The notes: generated from the sequence alone by a model not told the origin. A stretch of DNA of 64,000 bases from Neobacillus bataviensis (GCF_019969725.1 NZ_JAHXYW010000009.1:1-64000), one strand, 5' to 3'; numbered from the stretch's first letter, positions 53,303-62,388 are shown. Numbers and translations: made by a program.

Positions 53303-54398
53303 AGTTGTTTCATTATTCAGTGGTGGAGGGTTAATGGATTATGGTTTTGTTAGAGCAGGATATAATGTAATATGGGCAAACGATATTGAACCTGCTGCTG
53401 TAAAGGCATATAAGACTAATATCGGTGACCATATACACCTTGCGGATATTTCACGAATGAGAACTTCAGAAATACCTGATGCTGATGTTATTATTGGAGG
53501 ATTCCCTTGCCAACCATTTTCTTTTTCTGGTGCAAACGAAGGGGTAAATGATGATAATGGGAAATTGGCTTATCAATTTTATAGGATGATAAAAGAAAAA
53601 AATCCTTATGCTTTTGTTGCGGAGAATGTAAAAGGTATTACAACACGTACTCACAAAGAGTTTTTTGTTAAATTTGTTAATATGCTATCTTTGCTTGGAT
53701 ATAGTGTGAAATATGAAACTCTGGATGCCTCTAAATATGGAGTGCCACAAAGTAGGGAAAGAGTATTTATCATAGGAATTAGATCTGATCTAAATACTAC
53801 TTTTAACTTTCAAGATATAGAAAAGGCGCCTCGTGTTACGTTAAATATAGCTCTTAAAAATGTAGAGGGTTTGCCAAACCACGAGAATACTCTTAAATAT
53901 TTTTCTCCTAGAGCTCTATACGGTGGGCTTAAAAGAGGTGGTAAGGGTGGCACCTATGGGATGAGGATTCAAGAGTGGCATAGTACTAGTAATACACTTA
54001 GATCCCATATTGCAAAAGATGGTATTGATTTTATACACCCGGAGTGTGGCCTTTCAAACAAAGTATTAAGTTATCTTTACGCAAAGAAAGAAGATAAATC
54101 TGTTTCTGATTTACAATATATGGCGAATGAAATTTATGAAAATTTTAACCCTAGAAGACTTTCAGTTAGAGAGTGTCTTAGAATTCAAAGTGTCCCGGAT
54201 GAATATTATTTTATTGACGACAGTACTCCACTTGAAAAGGCAATCAACCCTGATTTAGAAATTCCTATTACAGGCCAATACAAGATAGTCGGAAACGGAG
54301 TGCCGACCTTATTAGCTGAAAAGGTAGCAAGGACGTTGAGTCAGAAAATTAAACACATAATACTTGAAAAGAAAAGTGAACGGGTACCTGTAAAATAA
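53289..54398 (+). CDS. C5 cytosine-specific DNA methyltransferase 2
   Basis: This is the second m5C methyltransferase, 369 residues from ATG 53289. It shows 'VVSLFSGGGLMDYGFVRAGY' (I), 'GGFPCQPFSFSGANEG' (IV, Cys74), 'AENVKGI' (VI), 'QSRERVFIIG' (VIII) and 'IVGNGVPTLLAEKVARTL' (X). It differs strongly from the first in its recognition region, so it is not a recent duplicate. Together with the McrB/McrC-like proteins at 58782-61997 it makes the gene set of a LlaJI-type restriction-modification system. Confidence 0.93.
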   Translation: MSQIKVVSLFSGGGLMDYGFVRAGYNVIWANDIEPAAVKAYKTNIGDHIHLADISRMRTSEIPDADVIIGGFPCQPFSFSGANEGVNDDNGKLAYQFYRMIKEKNPYAFVAENVKGITTRTHKEFFVKFVNMLSLLGYSVKYETLDASKYGVPQSRERVFIIGIRSDLNTTFNFQDIEKAPRVTLNIALKNVEGLPNHENTLKYFSPRALYGGLKRGGKGGTYGMRIQEWHSTSNTLRSHIAKDGIDFIHPECGLSNKVLSYLYAKKEDKSVSDLQYMANEIYENFNPRRLSVRECLRIQSVPDEYYFIDDSTPLEKAINPDLEIPITGQYKIVGNGVPTLLAEKVARTLSQKIKHIILEKKSERVPVK

Positions 54399-54430
54399 AA
54401 TTTTCTTCTAGTCAAAAATAAATCAATATA

Positions 54431-54471
54431 AAAGCAATGCATCTTTGTGATATGCATTGCTTTATTTTTTA
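54431..54471 (+). terminator. terminator of the methyltransferase operon
   Basis: AAAGCAATGCAT and ATGCATTGCTTT form a 12-bp stem followed by TATTTTTT. Confidence 0.85.
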
Positions 54472-54503
54472 TATGAAAAAAACTATATGAAATTGAGTTT
54501 CTC

Positions 54504-54706
54504 TTAATTAGAATTTTGTTCTAAATTTTTTACTTTATTAACTTTCTTTCCAAAATCATAAGGTTGACTATAGTAAATCTTACCACATTGTAAACACTCT
54601 ACATCACATAGACGACCGTAATTTATTTTATCTTTTGTTTTTCTGGATATTTTTCAATTCGTATTACTGACAGTATTCCACCACAATTACACTTCAAAAA
54701 AATCAT
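54504..54706 (-). pseudogene. small zinc-ribbon protein, frameshifted
   Basis: On the minus strand 'MIFLKCNCGGILSVIRIEKYP' is followed, after a one-base frame change near 54645, by 'KDKINYGRLCDVECLQCGKI' and 'YYSQPYDFGKKVNKVKNLEQ'. The two Cys pairs (CNC and CLQC) would form a zinc ribbon. The shift makes the gene non-functional as it stands. Confidence 0.45.
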
Positions 54707-54756
54707 CCTAACGATTTTTATTTACATATCTTTGGAAAAGGTTGATTAATAATGAA

Positions 54757-54798
54757 AAAATCATCCTAGAAGGTAATTTCTAGGATGATTTTTTTAGC
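54757..54798. terminator. bidirectional terminator
   Basis: AAAAAATCATCCTAGAA and TTTCTAGGATGATTTTTTT are perfect complements around a 5-base loop. Confidence 0.75.
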
Positions 54799-54853
54799 AA
54801 AGTGGAATCCCTTTATGGTTCCACAGTGCCGCGCCTTTAATTTATATTTTAAC

Positions 54854-55249
54854 TCAAAATTGCTGGCTCCGTTTGGGTAATAAAACTAGCAATTCCTCCA
54901 TGCTTTTAGTGGAATAGTAATCAAGGAAAATTGATATTTCCTTGTTAGACCACTTGTTGAAGGTTAAACCAAAGCTGTGTGCCTTAGCCATGATTTGATC
55001 TTTTGTAAATAAACCTTCAAATTCATGGGTGGTTTCATTTAGGCCCATTCCCTCATTGATACATTCTCTCAGTTTCAAGAAGTTTTCCTCACTCGAGACA
55101 ATTCGGCGAGTTAACTTCATTCGATTGGCTTTAATAATGACCGAGTTTCTTGTTTTATTTAAACGTTTGCAAATTTCTTCAATATCAATTTCTCGGTAAT
55201 TATTTACCAAAAAATTGATATCATCAGAAGACCAACGATTCCCAGTCAC
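54854..55249 (-). CDS. SANT/Myb-like DNA-binding protein
   Basis: The 131-residue protein has a SANT/Myb-type helix-turn-helix at its N-terminus, 'RWSSDDINFLVNNYREIDIEEICKRLNKTRNSVIIKANRMKL', with the spaced Trp/Leu pattern. A weaker second repeat is seen near the C-terminus, 'KWSNKEISIFLDYYSTKSMEELLVLLPKR'. Such proteins are common on phages and islands. The ending is abrupt, so a C-terminal truncation is possible. The 327 bases between its start and 55577 hold no gene I can support. Confidence 0.65.
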   Translation of the reverse strand: MTGNRWSSDDINFLVNNYREIDIEEICKRLNKTRNSVIIKANRMKLTRRIVSSEENFLKLRECINEGMGLNETTHEFEGLFTKDQIMAKAHSFGLTFNKWSNKEISIFLDYYSTKSMEELLVLLPKRSQQF

Positions 55250-55576
55250 ATTTCTTCATTCCTTTCATTTAATAATAGTCATGCAGATACCTACAGTATG
55301 TCCCCATTCAAGAAGGATTTCAAGCGCACAGGCTTGAAATACAGAGGAGTCAAAAAAGGCGTGATTAAGGTCACTGAATTGTACCATCCTTGACATAGTA
55401 TCATACACATCCTCACCCCATTAACATTTGTACTTTTAACATTTCTTCAATTAAAATAGAAAATCCTTCTTCACATAAGGGCCGTCAGCAGAAAAAGGAT
55501 TTAAATAAATTATAGTTTTATATCATTTTAAACGCTTATAATTAAAATAGGAAAATAATAAATTAGGAGAATCAAC

Positions 55577-56230
55577 ATGAGGTTTTCAGATGCATTCAAT
55601 GGCATGGATAAATTCTTACATAATAACTTAAATACAATTACTTGTAATAAAATTTTTCAAATCAAAAAAGACTTCTACGATATTGTAGAAACATTAAGTG
55701 GGAGTACAGCAAACCTAACAGGTATTACTGAGTTATTAGTGTTTCGGTTTCTATATCATGCACTTGGGATGACAGGAAACGTAATAGAAAAATCAGTTCA
55801 TAATAAACACGACAGCTTATCAATAGGGAAAAGATTCATTGGAAGTAATGGAAAAATACAGGAGCCCGATATAGTTATAGAAAACCATAACGTAATCAAA
55901 TATCTATTCTCAATTAAAAATCTAATGAGCACAGTAAACCCAACAAATAATGAAAAGGAAAGTCCTTTGGTCCAGGAACTAATAAACATAAATGGTGTTT
56001 GTACCACAGCCATCCAAGATATTTTCAGAATAAATAATATTAGACATGGACCAAACAGTAAATTTAAATCTATAACTGTTATATTTTCTGATGTACCTAA
56101 AAGGCACCAAAAAGCGATTGATTTAATTCACGATAAATTCAATTGGCACAGATTCTTAATACTTGAAAACAACAATAATTTATTCCTTGATGAACTAAAA
56201 GAAAAGCTAGGTTTTACAAGTTGTAAATAA
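55577..56230 (+). CDS. unknown protein, possible PD-(D/E)XK nuclease
   Basis: The protein is 217 residues and not recognised as a whole. Residues about 96-117 read 'QEPDIVIENHNVIKYLFSIK', a PD-X13-S-X-K arrangement with an acidic residue before PD. This fits the core of a PD-(D/E)XK nuclease with Ser at the middle acidic position. It stands between two C5 methyltransferases and McrBC-like genes, where an endonuclease or accessory recognition subunit would make sense. A TAGGAG ribosome binding site precedes ATG 55577. Assignment as nuclease is an inference. Confidence 0.5.
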   Translation: MRFSDAFNGMDKFLHNNLNTITCNKIFQIKKDFYDIVETLSGSTANLTGITELLVFRFLYHALGMTGNVIEKSVHNKHDSLSIGKRFIGSNGKIQEPDIVIENHNVIKYLFSIKNLMSTVNPTNNEKESPLVQELININGVCTTAIQDIFRINNIRHGPNSKFKSITVIFSDVPKRHQKAIDLIHDKFNWHRFLILENNNNLFLDELKEKLGFTSCK

Positions 56231-56260
56231 ATATAAAGAGATCGGAGAAAGGTGAACCAT

Positions 56261-56836
56261 ATGGGAGTAAAATTACATTGTGCTTATGACGACACTGGAG
56301 ACCTTGTTTTTATTAAAGACAGGATAGAAAAAAATCGGTTATTTTATTGCCCGTATTGTAAAGAGGAAGTATTCTCGAAAAAGGGAACTATTCGGGAACA
56401 TCATTTCTCCCATAAGCCAGATACAGAGCGTTCAGCTAACTTCGAAACCATTCTGCACTTTGAATCTAAACACTATTTGGCAAAAAAAATAAATGAAAAT
56501 GATGGTGAAGGAATTGAACTACCTTTTGATTTAGGAGAATATATACCTGCCTTAGAACTCCTGAAAAAAAGGGCGGGCATATCAGACCAAACCACCATTT
56601 CCTTAAGCGAAATCAAATCATTCTATGATGTAACGAGCGCTTTAACTGAAACTGTTATACCAGGCAGCCAATTTATTGCTGATATTTTAGGTTTTATTAA
56701 AGAAGATAACAAGAATTTGGCCATTGAAGTTTTTGTAAGCCATGAATCAGATAATGGAAAAATCAAGTTTTTTAAACTTAAACATTTCCCTTATTTAGAA
56801 TTAATCCCATTTCATAATGAAAAAGGAGAAATTTAA
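56261..56836 (+). CDS. CoiA-like protein, N-terminal part
   Basis: The protein is 191 residues from ATG 56261 (AGAAAGGTG upstream). A zinc-finger-like head, 'FYCPYCKEEVFSKKGTIREHHFSHKP', is followed by 'LHFESKHYLAKKI'. A nuclease-like core, 'FIADILGFIKEDNKNLAIEVFVSHESD', has Asp and I-E-V in the positions of a PD-(D/E)XK fold. This order is that of CoiA competence nucleases. CoiA-type proteins are longer, and fragments of a continuing frame follow up to 57375, so the gene is probably broken and this is its surviving 5' part. Confidence 0.6.
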   Translation: MGVKLHCAYDDTGDLVFIKDRIEKNRLFYCPYCKEEVFSKKGTIREHHFSHKPDTERSANFETILHFESKHYLAKKINENDGEGIELPFDLGEYIPALELLKKRAGISDQTTISLSEIKSFYDVTSALTETVIPGSQFIADILGFIKEDNKNLAIEVFVSHESDNGKIKFFKLKHFPYLELIPFHNEKGEI

Positions 56837-56873
56837 TTTAAAGTACATTCTTACTTTTACCAAGATTTTTTGA

Positions 56874-57375
56874 GGATGAATTACGGAAAAAAGCAGAAAG
56901 GATTTTTGAAGAAGGAGAAATACTAAGAAAAAATTGCTTGCCGTACAACCTTTAAAAAAGGAATTTCAGGAAGAGAATATTTACAATCAACTAATTGAAT
57001 CTCTAGATTTACACAGCTATACTTCCTCGGAGGTTGCCCATAGAGCTACAGTTAAGCGTAAAGAATTACTGGAACAACTCACTTATAAAAAAACAGCAAA
57101 AGGATCTTACCTTATGGGAAGGACATCGAAGGGTTCTTATTTTGTTTCCAGTGAACAAAAATCAACTATATGGAATTATTAATCAATTGCTAACTCAAAT
57201 TTATATAGCAGCTTTAATTGGCGGTTGGGAGAACTCGAACAAAGAATCAGTAATCGGATTTGAATTTGAGATACCTCAACCATCAGAACTTGACCTAGTT
57301 ATAAGGGAAGTTTTTCTTGGAAAGCTTGAGGATTATGAAAAGAGGTTTAAAAATAAACTTAGATCTTATTCGTAA
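56874..57375 (+). pseudogene. frameshifted 3' part of the CoiA-like gene
   Basis: Three frames in succession read as protein: 'DELRKKAERIFEEGEILRK' (56874-56950), 'LKKEFQEENIYNQLIESLDL' to 'YKKTAKGSYL' (56934-57110), then 'TLWEGHRRVLILFPVNKNQL' and 'IPQPSELDLVIREVFLGKLE' to 57375. The switch near 57110 is a single-base shift. Taken together they look like the C-terminal half of the preceding gene or an overlapping one. The family of this part is not recognised. Confidence 0.5.
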
Positions 57376-57418
57376 GTTTTTGATTATGATTCAAGACGAT
57401 CTGAAAAGAGGAAACAGC

Positions 57419-57902
57419 ATGGGCGAATTAAAAAAAATAAAAAATAAAGCTAAGGAACAAATCAAACAGATAAAGACCGAACATGATGTAATAGTGAGAT
57501 TTACAATAGGAGATGAAAAAGGTCCACTTCTAAATTTACTTGAAGATGAGATGGAAGATATGTATGGGGAACGTAAACCAAGGAAATATGCGGGATTAAC
57601 TGTTGAACTTTATGCCGTCGTTGAACAGTGTTTAAAAGATATTTATTTTCTTTATCATGGAAGAACCTATCGAAAAAGAGGAAATGAACAGAATAGTAAT
57701 AATGGTGAGAAAAGAGATATCAGTGATATAGCTGCAGTTTCAACTGAAGGATTATATTATTCTTAGGGAGGATGTTGACATTGATGAACTGAGAGTCATT
57801 AGAAACTTTATTGTACATCAAATTTTCGATTTTGACTTAGCCGTTGCAAATTATGATAAAAAGAATAATGTAGAAAAAACCAAAGACACGTTAGCGTTTT
57901 GA
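57419..57902 (+). pseudogene. HEPN-like protein gene with frameshift
   Basis: ATG 57419 (after AAGAGG) opens 'MGELKKIKNKAKEQIKQIKT', then 'YAGLTVELYAVVEQCLKDIYF', and stops at 57766. In another frame from about 57740 the sequence continues 'KDYIILREDVDIDELRVIRN', 'FIVHQIFDFDLAVANYDKK' and ends at 57902. The 'RNFIVH' motif after a helical 'VEQCLKDIYF' segment is the RX4-6H signature of HEPN nucleases. One frameshift separates it from the start, so the gene is probably inactive. Confidence 0.5.
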
Positions 57903-58018
57903 GGTGCTTATAAAGATGTCCAAAGAATACATAAAAGGCATTAAGATAAAAGCATAATCAAGTTTCTGTATTTGGCATTTAAGAGATGCTGTAAAAGGCA
58001 GTATCTTTATTAATGAAA

Positions 58019-58074
58019 AAAGAGCCAAAATACGCCAGGTGAAGTATGTAAGACTTGCATATTTTAGGCTCTTA
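58019..58074. terminator. inverted repeat, probable terminator
   Basis: AAGAGCCAAAATACGC and GCATATTTTAGGCTCTT are near-complementary. The hairpin has no long T run and lies between the HEPN remnant and the convergent gene. Confidence 0.4.
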
Positions 58075-58105
58075 TAGAGCTATCAATCTTTATAGATCTA
58101 TATTT

Positions 58106-58456
58106 TCAATTCAATCGTGTTTTTATGGCCAAGGAATCAAGTATTTCCGGAACTGGAACGTCTTGCTTTTCAATGTATTCAATAATGTTTAAAATACGGC
58201 TTATAGCATAATGCTTATCCGTTAGATTGTCTGATATTAGCTCACCGGCCAGATCAAGCAGCTGTGTTTTAATTCGTGAGACAAACAGTTTCCCTTCCAA
58301 CAAATCGTTCATCAAATACACCACCCAATCCGAATAATTTTCTTCGATAGGGTATCCAAACCAATTTATTTTCATTAAGGAAAGCAGGCAGTAGAAATAG
58401 CTAGCCTTAAGGATTACATTGTTCAAGATTTGCAAACCTTCCAATTTAGTCCACAA
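58106..58456 (-). CDS. uncharacterised 116-residue protein
   Basis: A TTG start at 58456 overlaps the end of a 32-codon frame. The protein is mostly helical: 'LQILNNVILKASYFYCLLSLMKINWFGYPIEENYSDWVVYLMNDLLEGKLFVSRIKTQLLDLAGELISD'. No catalytic motif or membrane segment is evident. It lies directly downstream (minus strand) of 58446-58544 and 326 bases from the McrC-like gene end. An immunity or regulatory role is possible but unsupported. Confidence 0.45.
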   Translation of the reverse strand: MWTKLEGLQILNNVILKASYFYCLLSLMKINWFGYPIEENYSDWVVYLMNDLLEGKLFVSRIKTQLLDLAGELISDNLTDKHYAISRILNIIEYIEKQDVPVPEILDSLAIKTRLN

Positions 58457-58544
58457 CTGATAATCCTATTACATCCTCGAAATCAATCCGCCGAAACTCA
58501 CCATCTTGCAGTTCAATGCGTAGCCGATTGAACCTATAAGGCAT
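58446..58544 (-). CDS. 32-residue small ORF overlapping the 116-residue gene
   Basis: ATG 58544 opens 'MPYRFNRLRIELQDGEFRRI' then 'DFEDVIGLSVVD' and TAA. The 3' end overlaps the TTG of the next frame by 11 bases. The sequence looks protein-like (alternating strand, DGEF turn) and could be the true N-terminal part of the neighbour separated by a frameshift, or a small separate peptide. Confidence 0.35.
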   Translation of the reverse strand: MPYRFNRLRIELQDGEFRRIDFEDVIGLSVVD

Positions 58545-58681
58545 GGAAAATAAGTTTAAACAAAAAATAGAACAATCCATGTTCAAAATCTCAAAAGAAA
58601 TTAAAAGAGAAGAACAAAAGTAACTATAATTTGTTTCTTTTTTGTATCATGTACTCATCATCAATATCCTAGAAATTTTGT

Positions 58682-58731
58682 AAAAAAGTAACTCACACAC
58701 TTTGTCATGGAGGGTGGAGTTACTTTTTTTA
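58682..58731. terminator. bidirectional terminator of the restriction operon
   Basis: AAAAAAGTAACTC and GAGTTACTTTTTTT are complementary around a 22-base loop, about 50 bases beyond the McrC-like stop codon. Confidence 0.75.
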
Positions 58732-58781
58732 TGATGACTATCCTGTTAGTACTACTGTCGTTAACGATTTAATAACCTCGC

Positions 58782-60233
58782 TCACAATGATTCATCAATG
58801 AATTTCTCAAGTTCTGAAATATTTGAAGGACTAAAGTGTATGCATCCCATTTTCCACTTATCTTTATAGCCTTTTTCATGAACTTCTTTCCTAGGTGAAT
58901 AAGAAGGGACAAGTATATATGCTTCTGTAACTGCTTTTTGGTCAGTGCTACTTTTAACAATACCGTCTCTATATTTATGGAGTTCTGCAAGTGCACCGTC
59001 TATGTTCGAACCTATCCTATACTTTGAATCAAGTACTATAATCTTATTATCAAGTATTAAACATATATCAGGTATTAGTTCAGAGGTGTAGGTATGAAAG
59101 TTTGCTCCCTCTTTTGTAAAAGTAAGTTGATAAAACATATCATACGAGTTATTCAGGGTTATTTTACTTCTATTACCATGTACTATATCTAAACATTGTT
59201 CTTTGTTACTGTATTCTGTGGCAAGCAGTAGTGATTCATTTATTTTATTTTTATCCCTTAATAACTCCATTATCTTAATAAATGACCATATTTCATATAA
59301 TTTATGTGTTTTTGATACTGGGATGCTAAGTAGGTTAAGTTTAGTTTGGTCTAGGTTAAAAATTATTTTAGAGATTACTTCATACAAATTGTATAAGAAT
59401 AAGTAGTTTTTATTTGCTTTTATTTTATGTGTTTTTTGAAATAAAACTTTTTGACCCGAAAAATTCCTAAAAGGTGAGCGTGAAAGTTGGGACAGTAAGG
59501 TTTTTTCCATTTGTTTGGCATATAAAATGTTTCTTTTCTTATACATGAATGTACATATATTCGCCAAGCCGTAAATAATGGTAACAATCATTTGATTTTC
59601 GAGAATATCATATGCATTTTTGTGAATTCTTGTTTTATAAAACGTTGGTAAATTGCTCTTTGTAGTAAAACAGGTACCACTATTTTGGGATACCCATATT
59701 GCTGCATGTGAATCAAATTTGTCACCACGATAGCTTGGATATTTTTTAAATTCCCTCTCCCTTTTCATTAAAGGGTTAGCACAGATTGTTTTAAATGAAT
59801 CCAATATTTCATTGAAGCACTTTTCTATCAGTAGAAATTGAATCTCAAGTCCCACTTTTTTATTAGTTGATGTAAACTGGAATCTAGACTCCTGATTATC
59901 ATTATTTAAACTAATTGATAAATTATCTACCTTAAAGATATCCCCTAGCATTTTCAAATAATCGGATAAGACCATCTTTCGACTATCTGGATATATATAG
60001 GATTCATAATTGTAAACGATATTTTTTTTATTTAATAATTCTATCGAACAATCACCAGTAAAAAATGGTACGTTTAAAGTAAAGACATCGCTTTTTCCAC
60101 TTTGAGAGATAACCTGTAAACCTTTTGCTGAGATAATTAAGCCTTTTGGTATTTTTATTTTATAGGCTTGTCCTTCAATTAATATAAGATTTTCAATCGG
60201 CTCCCATTTATTGCTGTTCCAATAAAGAATCAT
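58782..60233 (-). CDS. McrC-like restriction subunit (DUF2357, PD-(D/E)XK)
   Basis: This is a 483-residue protein with an N-terminal about 370-residue region of DUF2357 type and a C-terminal nuclease core. 'IPDICLILDNKIIVLDSKYR' (about residues 387-405) is a clear PD-X-D-S-K motif, followed by 'LAELHKYRDGI' and 'AYILVPSYSP'. It resembles the McrC/R2 partner of McrB-like NTPases. It starts directly at the stop of the McrB-like gene, so the two are coupled. It should be the DNA-cleaving subunit of the LlaJI-like system. Confidence 0.85.
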   Translation of the reverse strand: MILYWNSNKWEPIENLILIEGQAYKIKIPKGLIISAKGLQVISQSGKSDVFTLNVPFFTGDCSIELLNKKNIVYNYESYIYPDSRKMVLSDYLKMLGDIFKVDNLSISLNNDNQESRFQFTSTNKKVGLEIQFLLIEKCFNEILDSFKTICANPLMKREREFKKYPSYRGDKFDSHAAIWVSQNSGTCFTTKSNLPTFYKTRIHKNAYDILENQMIVTIIYGLANICTFMYKKRNILYAKQMEKTLLSQLSRSPFRNFSGQKVLFQKTHKIKANKNYLFLYNLYEVISKIIFNLDQTKLNLLSIPVSKTHKLYEIWSFIKIMELLRDKNKINESLLLATEYSNKEQCLDIVHGNRSKITLNNSYDMFYQLTFTKEGANFHTYTSELIPDICLILDNKIIVLDSKYRIGSNIDGALAELHKYRDGIVKSSTDQKAVTEAYILVPSYSPRKEVHEKGYKDKWKMGCIHFSPSNISELEKFIDESL

Positions 60234-61997
60234 TTACAATCCCCATGTATCATCGGACTCGATGATTTCTTTAAGAGATAGGATTTTTTGATGTGTCTTT
60301 GGGAACCTATTTTGATCTATTACAGAAAGGAGTGATTCAGTAATTTCCTGACTTAACATCTCGATTTTTAGCTTAGGAACAATTTTCTCAATTATTAGAC
60401 TGTCTGTTAAGAAGTCGGAAGTAAAATAGGTATCTAAATGGGTGTAATTATAATTTAGCTTTTCTATAGCTTCTTTTGCAATTCTATACCCAAAGTGCAT
60501 ATCTACTTCTTTAAGAACATTATTTAGATTATTTAGTATTTCTAGGTCGTCTACAATTTGGGCATTAATATCGTTTTTATCACAATAATTTTCGATAAAT
60601 CCCTTGATATTTACTTTACTCATTTCCATTTTAAAAGCTCTGTCCCAAACCTTGTCACTAATTCGTTCGGTTGTTTCGTCTTCATTAATTGTGCCAACAA
60701 TATATAAATTATTTGGTATTTCTAACTCACTAATTGGATGCCCATTTAGATTAATTGGTTCCTTTGCTTCTACTGCACTAAGAAAATCTGCAAAATAATA
60801 TTCAACATGAGCTAGGTTCATTTCATCTAAACAAACGAAAAATTTTTGATTAGGATATTGAGCAGCTAATAAAAGAACTTCTAAAAATTTTGGAACTTCA
60901 TATCTGTTTTGTAAAGCATTATAATACCCAAATAAAGGTTTCTCATCTTCCCAGTCTGGTTTCACACTGATTAAGTGAAAATATGGATTATCGTCAGTAG
61001 TATTTAGATTGTAGACGGCATTTGCATATTGCTTAATTAAATTTGTCTTCCCAGTTCCAGAAATACCTGATAAGATAACAAAGTGTTTATCTTCTAAACA
61101 GTTCAAGTTGATGTGGAAATTTGCAATTAAGTCTTCGGAATAAACTTCCGATGGATTATCTGTAAACCAATGAATAATGTGATTGAGATTCAAATTTGGT
61201 GTATGGACCTGAACAGGTGAAGGCATATCCATATATGCAATGTATTGTTCTAGGGTAGTCCTAGTCCTATCAACGATTTCAAAAAAACTATTATCAAAGC
61301 ATATTTCTTCAATCATTCTCCGTCTTACATCATTGATTGGCGCTGCAAGACAAATGTATTCAGAACCATCACTTCTCTCATAATGTACTAACCCCGAATA
61401 ACTCATAAACTTAAACATATCTCGTAATTCACGTTCTTCAATATGTATGTCAGAATCAATTTTTGGAGGTACAGTTCCATTCTTTCTGTATTCTAGGATT
61501 TCAGCCCAAACCTGAATGCAGTCAACATTTGATCCAGCAGAGTATACGTCCGGGTTGGAGAAGAAAAACAAACTTATTTCATTAAGGGTAACTATATGAT
61601 CAATTGTCGGGTCATCCATATACCTAAGGAATAACAGTTTCAACATTGTCCTCATAGGAACCATTTCTATTCCAGATTCTAGAGCGCTAAAACCATTTCG
61701 CGCACATAGATTTGGATACTGAAATTTTTTTATTGCATTATATAGAACAGCCTCTTCGTTCCCTAACACGATTTCTCTCGCAATATTCGTTGGTGTTAAA
61801 TCAACATTTTTTAAATGCATATAACTAGTTAGTTCAGTAATAACATTTCTTTCTGTTTTAGTATGACGGTCAAGAAAATTTTTATTTTGTGTTTCATCAC
61901 CGTTTGCCCTCACGATTTCACCTGAAAAGTTTCTAAGATTGTTTTTAAATGTAGTTTCATCTCTGAGGTTATGTGTAAAAGGATAACTGTATGGCAT
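60234..61997 (-). CDS. McrB-like AAA+ NTPase restriction subunit
   Basis: This 587-residue protein has an N-terminal about 290 residues of unrecognised, presumably DNA-recognition, sequence. The McrB-type NTPase follows: Walker A 'GISGTGKT' (311-318), Walker B 'FFVCLDEMNLAH' (386-397), and 'VGTINEDETTERISDKVWDRAF' (434-455) with the Asn-x-Asp and Arg-finger pattern. It would power translocation and cleavage with the coupled McrC-like protein. In LlaJI the R1 protein is of this type. An XRE regulator gene precedes it by 40 bases. AAAGGGG precedes the ATG. Confidence 0.88.
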   Translation of the reverse strand: MPYSYPFTHNLRDETTFKNNLRNFSGEIVRANGDETQNKNFLDRHTKTERNVITELTSYMHLKNVDLTPTNIAREIVLGNEEAVLYNAIKKFQYPNLCARNGFSALESGIEMVPMRTMLKLLFLRYMDDPTIDHIVTLNEISLFFFSNPDVYSAGSNVDCIQVWAEILEYRKNGTVPPKIDSDIHIEERELRDMFKFMSYSGLVHYERSDGSEYICLAAPINDVRRRMIEEICFDNSFFEIVDRTRTTLEQYIAYMDMPSPVQVHTPNLNLNHIIHWFTDNPSEVYSEDLIANFHINLNCLEDKHFVILSGISGTGKTNLIKQYANAVYNLNTTDDNPYFHLISVKPDWEDEKPLFGYYNALQNRYEVPKFLEVLLLAAQYPNQKFFVCLDEMNLAHVEYYFADFLSAVEAKEPINLNGHPISELEIPNNLYIVGTINEDETTERISDKVWDRAFKMEMSKVNIKGFIENYCDKNDINAQIVDDLEILNNLNNVLKEVDMHFGYRIAKEAIEKLNYNYTHLDTYFTSDFLTDSLIIEKIVPKLKIEMLSQEITESLLSVIDQNRFPKTHQKILSLKEIIESDDTWGL

Positions 61998-62037
61998 TGA
62001 AATCCCCTTTCAATAAATTGGCCTTATATAATATCAT

Positions 62038-62388
62038 TTATCTTTTTTTTCGTTCTAATAAATCCACCATTTCATTAATAATTTTGAGTATTGCTTCTTC
62101 TTCTTCTGACTCTAGATTTCTAAGTCTGTTAAATGTTGTCTTACGATTCATTAATAGTTCATTTAATTCTTCTTCGGGAAATACATTGAAAAACTCTTTT
62201 AATGATAGACCTAAGGCTTCTGTAACTTTATTTAGGGTTTCCACGGAAAAATTTCTTTCTCCTCTTTCTATTTGCCCTATATAAGTAAAGTGCAAACCGG
62301 CTCGCTCGGCCAATTCTTCTTGGTTAAGGTCTTGAGATTTACGAAGTTGCTTAACTAAATCTCCAATGATTTTTGAGAGATTGCTCAT
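62038..62388 (-). CDS. XRE-family controller protein
   Basis: The 116-residue protein has an N-terminal Cro/CI helix-turn-helix, 'LVKQLRKSQDLNQEELAERAGLHFTYIGQIERGERNFSVETLNKVTEALGLSLKEFF', and a charged C-terminal helix, 'MNRKTTFNRLRNLESEEEEAILKIINEMVDLLERK'. It is the first gene of the restriction operon (minus strand), so it most likely controls the McrB/McrC-like genes and delays cutting until methylation is complete, as C proteins do. Confidence 0.88.
   Translation of the reverse strand: MSNLSKIIGDLVKQLRKSQDLNQEELAERAGLHFTYIGQIERGERNFSVETLNKVTEALGLSLKEFFNVFPEEELNELLMNRKTTFNRLRNLESEEEEAILKIINEMVDLLERKKR

Noticed and set aside
58769..58996. 75-codon minus-strand frame overlapping the end of the McrC-like gene
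   Set aside because: It lies in another frame within the conserved nuclease-domain coding region and has no start signals.
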